Notes: generated from the letters alone by a model not told the origin. Positions 44,429 through 61,804 are shown, counted from the first letter of the stretch. The stretch is 64,000 bases of DNA from Nissolia schottii (GCA_003254905.1 QANU01004276.1:116108-180107), one strand, 5' to 3'. Translations and numbers: made by a program.

Positions 44429-46647
44429 ATGGCCATGAGCTCACAAACAGCACCATCTCATGTGTTGTTGTCCATTACTACTTTCTTAAATTCATCTCCG
44501 CTAAAATCCTTTCTTGTTAAACCTCCATTGAAGCTCTCACCACATTTTACGCCTCAGAATGCCACTGTCCTCAGAGGAACAAACCATTACCTTGTTAAAT
44601 TTCCCAGACAAACAACAAGAAGAACCAGAGCAACCCTTGATGACATTGAAAGAGAGCAACCTTCCACAAACCCACTTCTTGTTGAGGACGAGAAGCCCAA
44701 AAAGGTAAGCTTTTTTCCTTCCCATTCATTTGGGTTCCCGCTAATTCTTCAAAGTTTTTTTCTTTTTTGGTTTCTTAGAAGACAAAGGGATGGTTAAGAT
44801 GCTAAATTTTGACTATTTTGCGTAGCTTTCCTTGTTTAATCTGTTTTGATTTGAAATTTAGTTCAATTTTATATGCATATTTGCTTAGGAAGTGGAGGAA
44901 AGTGTGAAAGTGCTAAAAGATGCAGCCAAGACAAGAAAAGTGGCAGCCGAGGAAGTTCTCTCTGCACTGTCTGTCCTTGAGAAAGCAAAAATTGATCCTT
45001 CTGGTTTTTTTGAAACCCTCGGCGGAAAGGAATCCCCTGGGAGGACCTGGATGCTGATTTTTACTGCTGAGGTTAACCATATGTTTCTATCTCCTTCTTG
45101 TATGTTTGGTCATTGTTCTTCTTTTGGCTATAATCCTGTTTCATGTTTTGCATGCTTGTAGTTGTGAGTTAGCTACCTTTGTCAATTAATGCTTACCAAA
45201 TGCAATAATTTTGTGCTGAATTTCAGAAACAATTAAAAGGTGGTCGATATTTTCCACTCACAGCTGTTCAGAGGTTTGATGCTGCTGTAAGTCTCTTTTA
45301 TATGATCCTATCTATATTTCATTCCTTATGCTAGCTAGGTCAATATTCATCGTCAGTGTTTTAAGAAGCTTCCAATGTTCTTTGTTGTTGAGTTTTGAAC
45401 TGAAGGTGTTTCTAGCTGAAAAAGCAAGAGGGGTGATGATACAAGAAATATTTGTTGAATGTTAAGATATGGTGCTAAAGATTAAAGTGTTTTTATTTTT
45501 ATTTTGGGAGAGTAGTTCCTATTTTCAAACCGTTGTGGAACTTCACCCAAAATCATGTGAATTGGCTTTTCATAAACACTTGATGGATAAGCTGTGTCTT
45601 TGGACATGATAGGTAAGCTGTTTCGTTGGACATGATTGTCAGATATTATTGTTCTATCCTCCATGAACTTATTTCCAGATATCAAGCGTTAATCCTGCAC
45701 TTATGAAATTATTTGCTTATGTCTAATTCAAGCACATTTATATTTTGTGTCTAAGTTTTTAAAAGCATATGTATGTCAAGCACTGCAGGTTGCACCATTT
45801 GATGTCTTAAATCTTAAATATTAAAATTGCACATATGAGCCTCTACAGGCAATGACAATACTAACTTGTATCCTTGTAGAGCAACCAATTTCCATTCCCT
45901 TTCTTAGTTAGGGAGCTAATTCAACTTAAACAGTAAAATAATAGTTTTCAGTTTATTGACAAGAGAGAACTGTCAATACAAAACTGTCAAAACATTGTAT
46001 TGAATGTTGCGTAACAGCAGGTAATATCATCTTAATCTAAGGTTCTGATGATTCAGGCAAAAATCAACTGTTAATAAGAGATCTCAGATGTTACCTGTGA
46101 GGACCTTTGTCAGATCATGTGTGTCCATTTCATTCTGGAAAGACTGTTTTTGCATCTGAGTTAACAAGGCTTTTCTAAAATATTTTTATCAATTTGCCTC
46201 ATGCAAGCAAGCTCATTTTGCTGTTTGTTTCATTTTGTAAAAGTTGCACATGCCGAATCATCAAATTATCTCTAAAATATCTTTAGAGAAAAGCTTGGCT
46301 AGTTTTGTGGATTGCTTCTGTGTAAATTAGGATATTAAATTATCTTTATGAATTGTCAGGCAAAGAGGATCGAAAATGGTGTATATCTAGGACCCATTGG
46401 ACAATTAACATTTGAAGGCCGACTTTCATGGAAAAAGCGAATACTGGCTTTCATTTTTGAGAATCTTCGAATCAAAGTTGGTCCTTTGAAACCCCTACAG
46501 ATCAGCCTAGGGAAAAAGGAAGACAAGGAACCAAGTACCAAGGATCCTTTTTTCATCTGGTTTTATGTTGATGAGGAAATAGCTGTTGCCCGAGGCAGAA
46601 GTGGAGGGACTGCATTTTGGTGTCGGTGTCAGCGTGTCATCACTTGA
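44429..46647 (+). CDS. Plastid-targeted PAP/fibrillin-like protein
   Basis: Four exons (44429-44704, 44889-45071, 45227-45286, 46360-46647) join to 268 residues. The first 65-70 residues (MAMSSQTAPSHVLLSITT on) are Ser/Thr/basic-rich with almost no acidic residues, as in a chloroplast transit peptide; the acidic stretch 'DDIEREQPSTNPLLVEDE' follows. The mature part has 'EEVLSALSVLEKAKIDPSGF', 'TWMLIFTAEKQLKGGRYFPL', 'KRIENGVYLGPIGQLTFEGR' and 'DPFFIWFYVDEEIAVARGRS'. The WMLIFTA..GRYFPL and GVYLGPIG blocks recall the lipocalin-like PAP/fibrillin domain of plastoglobules and thylakoids. I am not sure which named family member this is, so no symbol is given. An alternative is a related uncharacterised thylakoid protein. 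The second Met (44435) could also start the protein. Confidence 0.8.
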
Positions 46648-48486
46648 TTCTTTTTAGCTCCATTTTAAGCTTCTTCCCTTTCCTCCTTCTTCTGCTTCTG
46701 AGTTCTGACGTGGAATGGGAAGATTCATGTAGCTAATTTGTAAGCAGTTGAATTTGAGGTTGAGTCAAACTTTGTACTAATTATGTAGATAGTTGTAGAC
46801 ATAAATTCCAGGAAACTGAATTATATACTTAAAATTGAAGTTGTTTCATGATATTTTCATTATGGTAGATCACCGATAAGGAAAATCTGGTTGGGGTAGG
46901 CAAAACGGGTTTGATCCAATGGACTTACCTGTTTTTTACCGGGCCATTTTCCCGGTGAGTTATTTTAACTTGTTCTATATAACCTCATGGATTGTGGTTG
47001 GACTAGACAGGTTGACCCATAGGGTCTTTTTTCATTTTTAAATAGTTTTTTGGTGACTGGCTAGGTGGATTAATTTCAAACTTCTGGTTTGTTCTCTGAA
47101 TTGTATGCTTCAGAAGTCGTTTCATTCAAAGAAGTTTTATTCAATGTTTCTGGTGAAAGTCTTATGTAGTAGTCATGCTTGTGTTAGGTTTCATTTAAAG
47201 AAGTTTTATTCAATGCCTATGGTGAAAGTGAGATTAAGATTTTGATGGTTTTATTCAATGTTTTTGGTGATAGGATGTTATGCCCTTGAAAAATCTATTT
47301 AGCCGACTCTACTAAATGGAACAAGATCTAGTTGTAGTTGCTTCTCTTGTTCTTGTGAATTTTGTCGATGGTGATAATATTCTCTTTTGTTTGATTATCA
47401 CTTGTCAATCAATAATGCAAATGCCTTATGATGTTGTCATACTTACCTTCCCATGTCAGCAGCAAAAGAAAACTCAACAATGCTACATATATTTGTGTTG
47501 CACCATTACAGAAAAAGATATATACGAGCCTGATTGTCCCTAAATGGATGCTTATTGTGTTTGCCGCTTAAACTGCTTAATTGTCATGTTTCTTCTGTCT
47601 TACTGATTCAGTAAGACTGTTCTGAGGTTTTGCACAATGAAGACTCTTGGACCGTTATCAATATTGTCTCAGAATGAGAATTTAGTTTTACAGCATCATC
47701 TTGTTCTTGAATTTCTACATTAGAACATAATAATGCGTATCTGTTGTTGCCGTTGAAATTGTGAATTTGGTTTCATTGCTTGTTGAAACATAATGTGGAT
47801 GGAGTTTTCTTTCTTTCTTTCTTTCTTTTCTTGTTTTATGTTTTTTGGACTTGAAGGGTGCAGAAAAATGGCAAAATGTTTGAAAAGCTTAAGACAGATT
47901 AGGTTTTTTATCTTTCAAAATGACATTTCGTCACATGGCAAACCTCCATTGACAGATTTTAGTTGGGAACAACTGCCCTTCTTCAGAGACTAGAAAGGAT
48001 ATCTGCTGCATACACAATTCTTGTGTACACGCAAATATTCTATCGATAATAAAAACATTGATAAAAACATGTAACTTCTGAACAATTTGTACTTACGTTT
48101 AATCCAACCAAAGCAATGACAAATATGAACTGAGACAGAAAAGTAAAGAACATAAAAGGGGCAGAAACAATGAGGGTTACTTGGACTCTTCTAAAGCTAA
48201 TCTATCCCTCTATTGATCAAATCTCATACCTCCCATTTATAACAGAAATTTTATTGGTTTTTACAAAAACAACAAAAAATGACATGACATATACACAATT
48301 CTTATTTTCATATATAAATCTGCATAAATGGTTTAGGTGGCTGATATGGCTCAGAAGAATCTCTCACTTGGACCTGCAGGTTGCTGTTGAACTCTCTCTC
48401 AGACATGAATGCAAGACAATCAGAATATCATGACTTCTGGATTACCTTGCCTGCAATAAGCAACAATAGAATGAACTTGCTAATTA
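46648..48486. other. Intergenic DNA between the fibrillin-like gene and PMI1
   Basis: The two genes converge. The stretch holds the 3' UTRs, a hAT-like GC-rich remnant with 'CAAAACGGGTTTGATCC' near 46900, three spaced copies of 'AAGTTTTATTCAATG' (47132, 47200, 47250) and a CTTT microsatellite (47806-47830). No further gene was recognised. Confidence 0.5.
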
Positions 48487-51069
48487 CTATACAATTTTGA
48501 CATTTGGATTTCTCATGGTTTTTAGCCACATGTCAGCTACAATTCGTGAGGAAATGCTCCATAACAGGTCTTGCCCCTTTGTCAATGCTTGCTTCCCTTT
48601 CTTTCCTGCCTTTCCTAACCCATATGCAACTAACCATTGCATTGCAGTTAGTCTCTGTCTCTCACTGTCCCATGTGTTCTTCTTTGTGGCACTCCTCACC
48701 TTGAAACCTCCCACATGCATGCTCATTAGTTTGAACTTCTTCTCGCCCCCATCGTCATAACCCTTTGCATCAGCATGTGTTGCATGAATAAGTACTATCA
48801 CAGGGCCTCCAACTGCTTCATAGCGTCTCAGTGGATCCCGCAACTGGACAACCAAAATCAGTGTGACTTTTTCTCGTTCACTATCAGAACTTGCAGTGTC
48901 TTTGTCGTAGCTTTGGTCTTTGATCCAATCCTCAAGTGAGGTAGCAGAAGCCAAAAGATCTTTCCCACTGTCCCCTTTCTTTGAGCTGAGTGCAGAAACA
49001 TCAAATGGAGCTTCTTCTTCAGCCATGTCAGCTTGAATTTTCAATGCTTCAACTGTCATGGACTCAATCTTCTGCATTGCAAATGTGAGAAGTTTCTCTG
49101 CGGCAAGTGGTTCTTCATCAACATTCCAAAGTCCAGTTGATATTCGCTCTTTCCTTCCTGCACTCATAGCATTTGACATGCTTTTCAGGGAAGAAACTAT
49201 GCGAGCAGCGCTGGAACTTGCTCCCTCCTTGTTCCTACCATGTATGATGGCAGAAGCAATGCCTTCAAAAGCAATCTGTTCTGCAGTTTTTCCTATCAGT
49301 TCATCTATGGGCATCAAGGACAAAACTTGAGAGCTGAGTTCATCAAGACCAATGCCAGCCAGTTTTTGAAATAACTCAAACCCATTCGCGGCTTGATGTG
49401 GCGGCAACACAAAAGGCTTTGAAATCTGCATAGCTAGCTTTGGGGTGTCTTTCCTACTCACATCAATATCTAAAGGATTCATGGAAGCCAAGTAGCCTCC
49501 ATCCTTTGTTTGAACTATGCTACCCAAGCCCTTTCCAAGATCAGGAAGATACACCTTGGATTCTCCATCTGCAGAAGAATCCTTCCGAACTTCGAGTTGT
49601 AAAGGTGGAATTTCAGGTTGATTTAATAAGTACCCTCCGCTGTCTTGATCCTCGAGCATCTGAAGAAACTCCCTCGTCACAGTTTCTTCATCTGCATCTA
49701 GCCTTTGTGACTCTGTCTCGTCCTCTATTTTCATATCATCATCTCCCATCATAGATTCAAGAGCTTTTATCTGCTGTGCAATTGAATCAAGCTCACTCAA
49801 TCTAGTGAGGTGCAAGTGATCATGCACTACTTCCTTGACAACCTCACTTGAAGTTGATTTCACTTCTGCAGATTTCTCAGATTCCACTTCGTCTTCTTCC
49901 TCCTTCTCTTGAACCTCAACCCCTTTGTCAACAACCTCGAAATCAGGAAGATCGAAATCCTCTGCCTTTTCTTTGGGCTCTTCAGGTTTCTGGGCGGAGA
50001 GAGAGGAATCCTGAACTGGGTTTGGGTCATCAAGATTCAGCTCATCCATCCCTTGAATATTTTCTGACATTCCTGGTTGTGAAGGAGTCCATGCTTCATT
50101 TCTGCTTGTCAGTCTGGGACTAGGCATGCTGAAGGATAACTTCGATTGTTTGCGAGCAAAAGATGAGAAATTTTTCAACTTGCTGGAGCTGGACTTTGAA
50201 TTCTCCATTTGATTATTATATATCTCAACTCCTCCATCTTTCTCCATGATCTGGAAACCCAGTTTGAGAACAAGTTCTCCTCCTTTTGCCTTCCCAAATA
50301 AGCTGAAGCTTGTGTCCCATTGCCGAACTCGCGTGCCTTGTTGGTTTTTCTCAATGGAATCTTTAATCAAATCGCTCAAATCCACAGAGCTTCTTCCAAA
50401 ATCAAGCTCCTTAGCATCAACTGCAAAAAGGTATATCCAAAAAGGGCGTGGCTCAAACTTAATCTGCTTTCCACTGCCTTGGTTGGTATAAACATGGCAC
50501 CTGATGAAAAGGGTCTCTTCGAAATCTGCAGCTCCTTGTGAAACCCGTGATGGCATTGTCTTCACAGCACCATCCTTGGTCTCTTTCTTCCTAACACATA
50601 CGGAGAGCCTAAGCCCATTCATGGAAGAAGGAAGGCCTTGTGCGGCGACCACTTCAACAGAAAACAAACAGCTCAGTTTCTGCATTCCAATATGAGACAG
50701 AGCCCGGATAGGCTTCCAGCTCCAGATTCCTTTCTTGTCACCCGAAGTTGATGTGTCATCCAGCTTTCTGATTTCTGGCTGAGTGACTGGTGCCTTGACA
50801 TCATCATCAAGCTTTGGCCTTGATCGCCACGGGGACAAGGACATGCGACGGGTTCGAGATTTTGCACTGGGTTTATCATCAACCTTAGCAGCGTCAGTGT
50901 CATCTTCAGCAGATGGAACAGGAGGAACTGAAGTTCGTGGCAGGACAAGGGAAGCTGTCCTTCGAGCTGTGGTGGCGGTGTGTGTTTTGTAAAGGGATTC
51001 ACTCAGAGCCTCTAGTTCTTCGAGGATCTGTGCATTGGGATTGCTCTTTGCAGAGAGTTCGGATGCCAT
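48487..51069 (-). CDS. PMI1: PLASTID MOVEMENT IMPAIRED1 (C2-NT domain protein)
   Basis: PMI1 is a plant plasma-membrane-associated protein needed for chloroplast and nuclear photorelocation with chloroplast-actin filaments. This single-exon frame encodes 860 residues, close to Arabidopsis PMI1. It starts MASELSAKSNPNAQILEELE with 'LYKTHTATTARRTASLVLPR', then a Ser/Arg-rich 'RRMSLSPWRSRPK'. A C2-NT domain follows (about 130-280: 'KLSCLFSVEVVAAQGLPSSM', 'FEETLFIRCHVY', 'PFWIYLFAVDAKELDFG'). After it come a Lys/Glu-rich linker and a conserved C-terminal region ('ELSSQVLSLMPIDELIGKTA', 'QRLTAMQWLVAYGLGKAGKK', ending 'WLKTMRNPNVKIV'). I chose the Met at 51069 because it matches the family start. 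The frame stays open for 80 codons further (to 51309), and that stretch looks like leader. Confidence 0.95.
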   Translation of the reverse strand: MASELSAKSNPNAQILEELEALSESLYKTHTATTARRTASLVLPRTSVPPVPSAEDDTDAAKVDDKPSAKSRTRRMSLSPWRSRPKLDDDVKAPVTQPEIRKLDDTSTSGDKKGIWSWKPIRALSHIGMQKLSCLFSVEVVAAQGLPSSMNGLRLSVCVRKKETKDGAVKTMPSRVSQGAADFEETLFIRCHVYTNQGSGKQIKFEPRPFWIYLFAVDAKELDFGRSSVDLSDLIKDSIEKNQQGTRVRQWDTSFSLFGKAKGGELVLKLGFQIMEKDGGVEIYNNQMENSKSSSSKLKNFSSFARKQSKLSFSMPSPRLTSRNEAWTPSQPGMSENIQGMDELNLDDPNPVQDSSLSAQKPEEPKEKAEDFDLPDFEVVDKGVEVQEKEEEDEVESEKSAEVKSTSSEVVKEVVHDHLHLTRLSELDSIAQQIKALESMMGDDDMKIEDETESQRLDADEETVTREFLQMLEDQDSGGYLLNQPEIPPLQLEVRKDSSADGESKVYLPDLGKGLGSIVQTKDGGYLASMNPLDIDVSRKDTPKLAMQISKPFVLPPHQAANGFELFQKLAGIGLDELSSQVLSLMPIDELIGKTAEQIAFEGIASAIIHGRNKEGASSSAARIVSSLKSMSNAMSAGRKERISTGLWNVDEEPLAAEKLLTFAMQKIESMTVEALKIQADMAEEEAPFDVSALSSKKGDSGKDLLASATSLEDWIKDQSYDKDTASSDSEREKVTLILVVQLRDPLRRYEAVGGPVIVLIHATHADAKGYDDGGEKKFKLMSMHVGGFKVRSATKKNTWDSERQRLTAMQWLVAYGLGKAGKKGKQALTKGQDLLWSISSRIVADMWLKTMRNPNVKIV

Positions 51070-52773
51070 CCCTAGAGTGGATGAAGAAGAAGATGCTGCT
51101 AGAAGGAATGGTGATGATGATGATGTTTGGGACAAGATAGAAGATAAGATAGATGGTTCACATGGTTGGAAGCTGGAACAATTGGTGGTCCTTTCTGAAC
51201 CATGAAAATGTGATGAACTAGATTTTGTGGTGGATAGAAGATGAATGGTGGCGTTGCATTTTGGCTTGGTGATTAAGACAAATTTGAAAATGGATATTTG
51301 GATAGACAAGCTGGTCCCAGAGAATTGAAAGCTGTCTTACCCTATGTTGTTTGTTAGTGGTAAGTGGTGAGTGGTGAGTGCAACCTCCTTGTTTTTTCTC
51401 CTAAATTCGTTAAGAAGTTGAGAAAGTCTGTCTGCTCCATTGAAATAAATTCAGGTAAAGGACGGTAACAGCAGAAATTGTTCTTTCTGCGGAAATACTG
51501 TTTTTTGTGTTTTTTTTTAAAGGAGGAATCTTAAATCAACCACCGTTGTATCTTCCCATAAAAAGGAAAATAATTTGAACTCATGGACCTAACGTTTGTA
51601 TATTCGCTCACGAAAGATTGCTGTGTGAGTCCATGGCAAGTTGATGCATCATCATGCATGGGTAAAGAACGTGCTATTCGTTTCTCAAACTAAGAAACCA
51701 TTGTTCTTATTATTGGAAAATTCTCGTATAGAAACACGTTTAACAACTCATCCATATCCATGAGCACACCCACATAGAAGTTAGTGGGATTATGAATGTG
51801 TGAGTTTGTCTTAGAGGTAGTGAAACTTATTTTTATGTGAGTGTATCCAAAGATGAGTTGTTAAATTTGTTTTCGTGCAAGAATTTCTCCTTATTATTAT
51901 ATTTCACATGCTTATTAGTCATATAAAATAATTAAATGACTAGGCTCATGAGAATAAAATAATATTCTAACAAAATTTAGCTTCACCCATCATATGAAAA
52001 AACCTTGTATTGCAAGGAAGAATAAAACGTCAATTTATTATTAACGTAAGAAGTGACTTCTCTTGTTTATGAAACGACGTCGTTTTGCATGTTGTAAAAC
52101 GACGTTGTTTGGAAGTGCTAATGTGTGTGTTGTGATTAGGAGAGCGGGCGAGTTAACGACCACATGTGCAACTGTTACGTTGCATGGAGACAGAGGGATA
52201 AACGTGGGAAACAATAAAAAAATTCAAAAATCTATGAGATGTTTTTTGGTTCAAGGACCAATATGAGCATCGCGAAGAAGTTCAATAACTTACCTGATTA
52301 TTTCCCCTTAAATCTATTATATATGATTTTAAGAAGCATTTTTTCCGTAATGTTAATAACTGATAAGGGTAAATTAGGAATAAACGATTGTGGCTAAGTA
52401 GACGGTTGAACCTTGCTAATCGATTTGAGAAGTGTGGCTAAATTCATTTAAAAATTGTTGTTGTCTTGTTGAATACTTAATTGCATTTTGCCATATTCCC
52501 AGAGCGCGGTTAAATGTAATTTGCGCCACAGACCCTGTTGAACAAGGTGCACATTAGACAACTCATACCAATATTGTGGAACACTCTCGTTCTCCATTTT
52601 TCAGTTCTTCAACGTTTCATGATTCAACGGCTTTACTCTAGGAACCTTTTTTTTTATATTTATTTATTTATTTTTTTCACTTGTACCCTTTTTCTGATAA
52701 AACCCTAATATGCTCTCAATGAACCTCTCGTAAATTCTCAAATGTTTAGCTGAAATTAGTATCAGGAACAAAA
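51070..52773. promoter_or_regulatory. Head-to-head promoter region between PMI1 and CDKD
   Basis: The two start codons are 1.7 kb apart and diverge, so both promoters lie here. A 14-bp palindrome AAACGACGTCGTTT at 52072-52085, with a near copy at 52097-52110 (AAACGACGTTGTTT), supplies ACGT cores that bZIP factors can bind. AT-rich filler lies between. No other gene was seen; a 67-codon ORF here is not supported. Confidence 0.55.
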
Positions 52774-57012
<4,239 letters not shown>

Positions 57013-57713
57013 ACATTCTATGATCGGTGCATTAGTTCAAGTACAAGGGGTGAAATGCAGTGAATCCTTGAAGGTTTCTTTGTGAGAAGCTACTATAGAT
57101 ATGTAGATGTTTAAAGGAAGCAGTCGCTGGAAATTTGCAGTTCGGAGACCCAAAAGTAACTACTATAGGGAAAAAAAATTGTAGTAACCACACTTTTTCT
57201 CCTGTTCATTTTTATTCCTTATGTTTACAGAGAACTTGTATACTCGAGTCCTAGGAAGACCTTTCATGGCAGATATCTACTACAGATGACATTGAGTGAC
57301 TCTTTTGATGAGATGGTGACATCTATGTTGCTCAAACTTTGTAGGTTGACTGGATTCATGATTATAAGTGAACAAATAATTACTCGAATTGGTTGTCAAA
57401 TTTATTTTGAACTAAATAATCATTTACAAGGTCATTTAATTATATCGTTATTATTATTATCGTCATCATTACCATTCTTATAGTTATAAAGGGCAACACA
57501 TTGCGCCGACCTCACCTTAACCATTCTTTATAGATATATCAGAAAAAAATGTTTTAAAGTCTCAGCTTATTGGTTATTGTTGGTTCAACTTCTATAAGAT
57601 ACGCTCGTTTGAGAATATGAGTTTGTGATTGAAATTTAAGGTCCAAGTCAACGAACAATCTTGCGATGTTGCCTTCAACTGAAGGATTCTTCGGATTTGG
57701 GGATTTCCACAGT
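57013..57713. other. Intergenic DNA between CDKD and MATE 1 (3' ends converge)
   Basis: It contains the 3' UTRs of both genes and a short retroposon-like piece near 57489. No gene was recognised. Confidence 0.5.
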
Positions 57714-60136
57714 TCATGCAATTGGTATAATAGGTGAGACTGTGCTCTCTGCTCTCGTTGAATCATCCACTCTGTCTTTAGCCTTCTTTGCCTCTTGCTC
57801 CCAATCAGTACGTATTGTAATGATCAGAAGACATGTTACTTGAACAGCAAGTGCACATACGATCCCCAGCCAAAGCCCCTATACAACATGTTAATGGAAA
57901 AGTATAATTTACATTTTCTTTTTCATGAAAACCTAAGTCAGAAAATTATGTGATACAGAAGAATGGACTTCTTTTACCTTGCCTCCTATGCGTAAGACAA
58001 AAGCGAATAAGATAGCTGATGGAATCCCAACTAAGTAGTATGATCCTAGATTAATTATAGCACCAACATTTTGCCAACCACATCCTCTAGCCGTGCCTAC
58101 ATTAGACTCAACAAAATGAAGATTACTCCAAATGATGATCTTCAAAGAGTGTTATACATTCTGTATTGGAAGATTCTACAGTACAACAATAAATAAAAGA
58201 AAAAGGAAGTAGGCAAAACCTGAAAGAACACATTGGAGTGCATCCAGGAAAATGGATATTGCCAGAATTGGCAACATGATTGCCACATATCTGACCACTT
58301 CTGCTTCATTACTATATGCATGGCCCCAGATATTGCGTATTACTATCATCACTGCTCCAACAATGATGCCCTCAATAATGGCCATTACAGAGACAAAATA
58401 CACAGCCAAACGTGCCGCCTGGTGGTTACCAGCTCCTAGTTCATTTGAGACGCGAGTGCTGCAATTATTTTCATGCAAAAGCAAGGGACAAACATCAAAA
58501 CGAAAAATAGAAAGAGGACAGAATGTTTTTTGAGTACTGGTACCTCAGAAAATTGGTCAAGTCACTGCAGAAATTTCGAAAATTCATAAAGAGCTAGTTA
58601 CCTTACAGCTCCACTGAGTCCAAAGGAGATCATCCAAACAGTTGATGACGTATTCAGACTGATTAAACAAAAATTGGGTTGTAAAATTAAGACAATATTG
58701 ATGAGATGACAAGTATGTGTAGCAGCTCAAAACATAAATGTAAAAATTTTGTCAAGTAGATGTTGAAATAAACTGTCAATATGATACTAACTAACCAGAT
58801 AGAAAGCACTGATGTTTCTAGCTTTGGATTTGGGAGAAGGCCAGAAAGGAGAACCATCATTTCAAATGACCACGATTCCAGGCTGCTGAGGATTATGGAA
58901 ACAAAATCAGGATCTCAATTTCTCAAACAAATACGCTGTGCAGTGTTGAATAAATGCAACAAAACACAAGACATATAATTGTTGGCAGGAAGTTATTAGG
59001 AGAATATAATTACCAAACCATAACAGCCGAAGGAATGGCAAGCCTCATAAAAGAGGGGATGTTATGCAATGCCTCTTTTGAAAAGCCAGTCCAAGTTTTC
59101 AAACATGAAGGAGAAAACTTGACATAGAGTATCAGAATCAGGACATTCAACCAGTAAGATATAGCATTTGCTATGGCAGCACCTCTGCTCTCTAGCCCAG
59201 ATTTGAATACCATAACCCAACATATAAGAAAATGCAGCAAAGTAGTAACTCCAGAACTTAACACCATTGGAAATACAATATTTTGGGTCTGCAAGAACCT
59301 ATTCAGGCACTGCAGAAGACCATAGGCAAAAAGACTTGGAATCATTAGCTGAGCATATTTTCCGGCTTCAGCAGATATTTCAGGATCTTGGCCAAGGAAA
59401 ACCAGAATGGATCTTGTATTTGCCCAAATGATTGAAAGGGGTATGCTAACAATCATAAGAACAAGCATGGCTCTCTGCATGTGTATGCCTAACATACGAT
59501 GCTGATTAGCCCCATATGACTGGCCACAAAGGGTATCCAATGCACTAGCCATTCCAACCTATTTCAACAAACAAACATCAGTACTGCAACGTTAGAATAT
59601 GAAGGTTGTCTAGAATTGTTTTCGAGGATTTTAGTGTATCAATTTGGGGTGAAGTTTTTTCTCTATTCAAGCAGGATGAGAAAATTCCCTAATCAATGTA
59701 CTACAATCCTCAGGAATTTTAAACCATGATTCAGATTCACCACTAAACTATATGATAGAAAAGTTGAAAAATATGACTTAAAAATCCCCCCAAGTATTTA
59801 ACACTGATGAGCATAAATAAAGCTAAGGAAAACAGAAGTCACCAATAAGCTAAAACCGGTGACAGAGGCAAAAGAAGTAGCAATTGAAGCGCCGGAGAGA
59901 GGCAGTTGGCCGAGATGGCCGACAAACATGACAGAGATTATTTGTAGGCAGTAGTTTAGAAGACACACAGAAACCAGAGGACCTGCCAGCCATAACTGCT
60001 TCTTCCCTTCTTCAAAGATTTCGTTTCTTCTTATTGGGCCCTTGTTCTGATCAAATTTGAGGCTGCATTCCACTGTGACATGATGGCGATGTTGTTCCAA
60101 GAGAGGAGATGCTTCCTTTTCACCTTCGCTGCCCAT
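57714..60136 (-). CDS. MATE-family (DETOXIFICATION) multidrug/toxin extrusion transporter 1
   Basis: MATE proteins are cation-coupled efflux carriers with 12 membrane helices, in the tonoplast or plasma membrane; the substrate of this one is unknown. Seven minus-strand exons (59843-60136, 59014-59558, 58796-58882, 58602-58658, 58220-58458, 57978-58096, 57714-57878) join to 501 residues, a typical length. Landmarks are '[15 protein letters not shown]', '[20 protein letters not shown]', '[16 protein letters not shown]', '[20 protein letters not shown]', '[19 protein letters not shown]', '[20 protein letters not shown]', '[20 protein letters not shown]' and a C-tail ending '[10 protein letters not shown]'. 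The DETOXIFICATION 16-like subgroup is my best guess. The upstream neighbour is a tandem copy with the same exon sizes. Confidence 0.95.
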
Positions 60137-61804
60137 TGTTTAATTGTCGAGTCCAACACCATGCGCGGGATATTTTATACGAAAATCACTGTCTGCCATC
60201 CATGTCACATCTTTGGATATTTACTTTAATATCCGTTTTGGGTTTTGGCTTTTCATGTCTCTCACCTAAATCAAAAATCTCTCAAATGTTATCCTCCTTA
60301 ATTTTCTAGGAGTCAAAATACATTGAAAGTTTTTTTTTTATTATAGGGTTAATGTGGACATTATTAAAAAGTTTAAGAACTAATTAAGATATTCGTTCAT
60401 TTATTTTCTGAAAAAAGATGTTTAAAAGCTTTATAAACATGTACACTTGTCAAAGTCTAAAACTAAAATTAATAAAATAAATCTGAAATTTTAACAAATG
60501 AATGTGTAAATTGAGAAAGTGAATAAGTTAATATAAAACTCAAATATCATGACCATTTCTCCTTTTAAAATTAGATAAATAGAGGCTCAACATTCGCAAT
60601 TTTAAAAACTTATTGATATTACTTATTTCTTACACACTTTTTACAAATAAAAAATTTATTTTCTTCTAACTAAATTATATTAAAATTAATATATTTAATA
60701 TCAATAAACATTAAACATATTATTTAATTTAGATAAAATAATAAAAGTTTAACATAAATTAGCCATTATATTAATCTCTAAGCAAAATCAAAATAATAAA
60801 ATTATTACTTTACTTACTTATAAAAATAATAAATTAATAATATCACATATAATAAAATTATACTAATGATTGAGTTACTTATAATAAAACTTCATATAAA
60901 GAAATATTATGATAATTTTTAAATTAGAAAAGAATGAAATAACAAAGGTAGATAAATATTTATTTTAAAATACTACTAAGCATAAGATATAATAAAACTA
61001 TTTAAAAAAGTTATAACAAGTAATATTGGTTAACAATAATTGAATATTAGAATACTAACATATTATAAATGAAGTAAAAGGAGAGTAATACCATCTAAAG
61101 TGAATATCTAACTTTACAATATATATTTTTTCAATAGTTAAAATCTTTTAAATAAGAATGTCATTTTAAAAGATAAGTTTGAATTACTAAAATGATAAGT
61201 GTAAACTATTTTTTATTTTATTGATATAAAATTTCTCACTTTATCTCTAAGAATTTTGCTAACACGTGTCCTAAATACACTTATTAAAAAAATATAAATA
61301 ATAATTTTGTATTTAAAAAAATAAAACTCATGTTTTTAAAAGATATTCAATGTTTTAAAATCTTAAAACTTCTCTTTAATCAATGGCAAAACCGTGTCTT
61401 TAAAGTGAGATCTTGGCGTTTTCTCACTTGGAGATAAAACTAGCAAATTATCCGCAAAACCACAAACCCCACGGCCACCATCCTCCACGGCGTTGCCCAG
61501 TAACCACTGTATCCTCTCCTCCATTTTCCCCAAACACAAACCAACCAACATAAAATCAAATGGGTTTCTGTGTTATCAATCAATCAATCCCCTTCAACTC
61601 AACAAACCCCACCCCCCCCCAACCAAAAAAAAAAACAAATAAAAGCGGGCTGAAGATGAGTTTCAAGTGATAGGGTCTTGTATGGAAAATAACAGTGTGT
61701 ATCACGTCGAAACGTGACAAACTTCGGTAGCTCCTGGCTGTATCACAAAATCAGCATACTCTCCGCGTTTGGGGTATTAGTATAAGCAATATTAATTATT
61801 GAAC
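60137..61804. other. Intergenic DNA between the two MATE genes
   Basis: AT-rich from about 60300 to 61350 with no gene. A short minus-strand 62-codon ORF (61363-61551) is not supported by family features. A C-run interrupts the 61600 region. The last 200 bp belong to the MATE 2 3' UTR. Confidence 0.5.
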
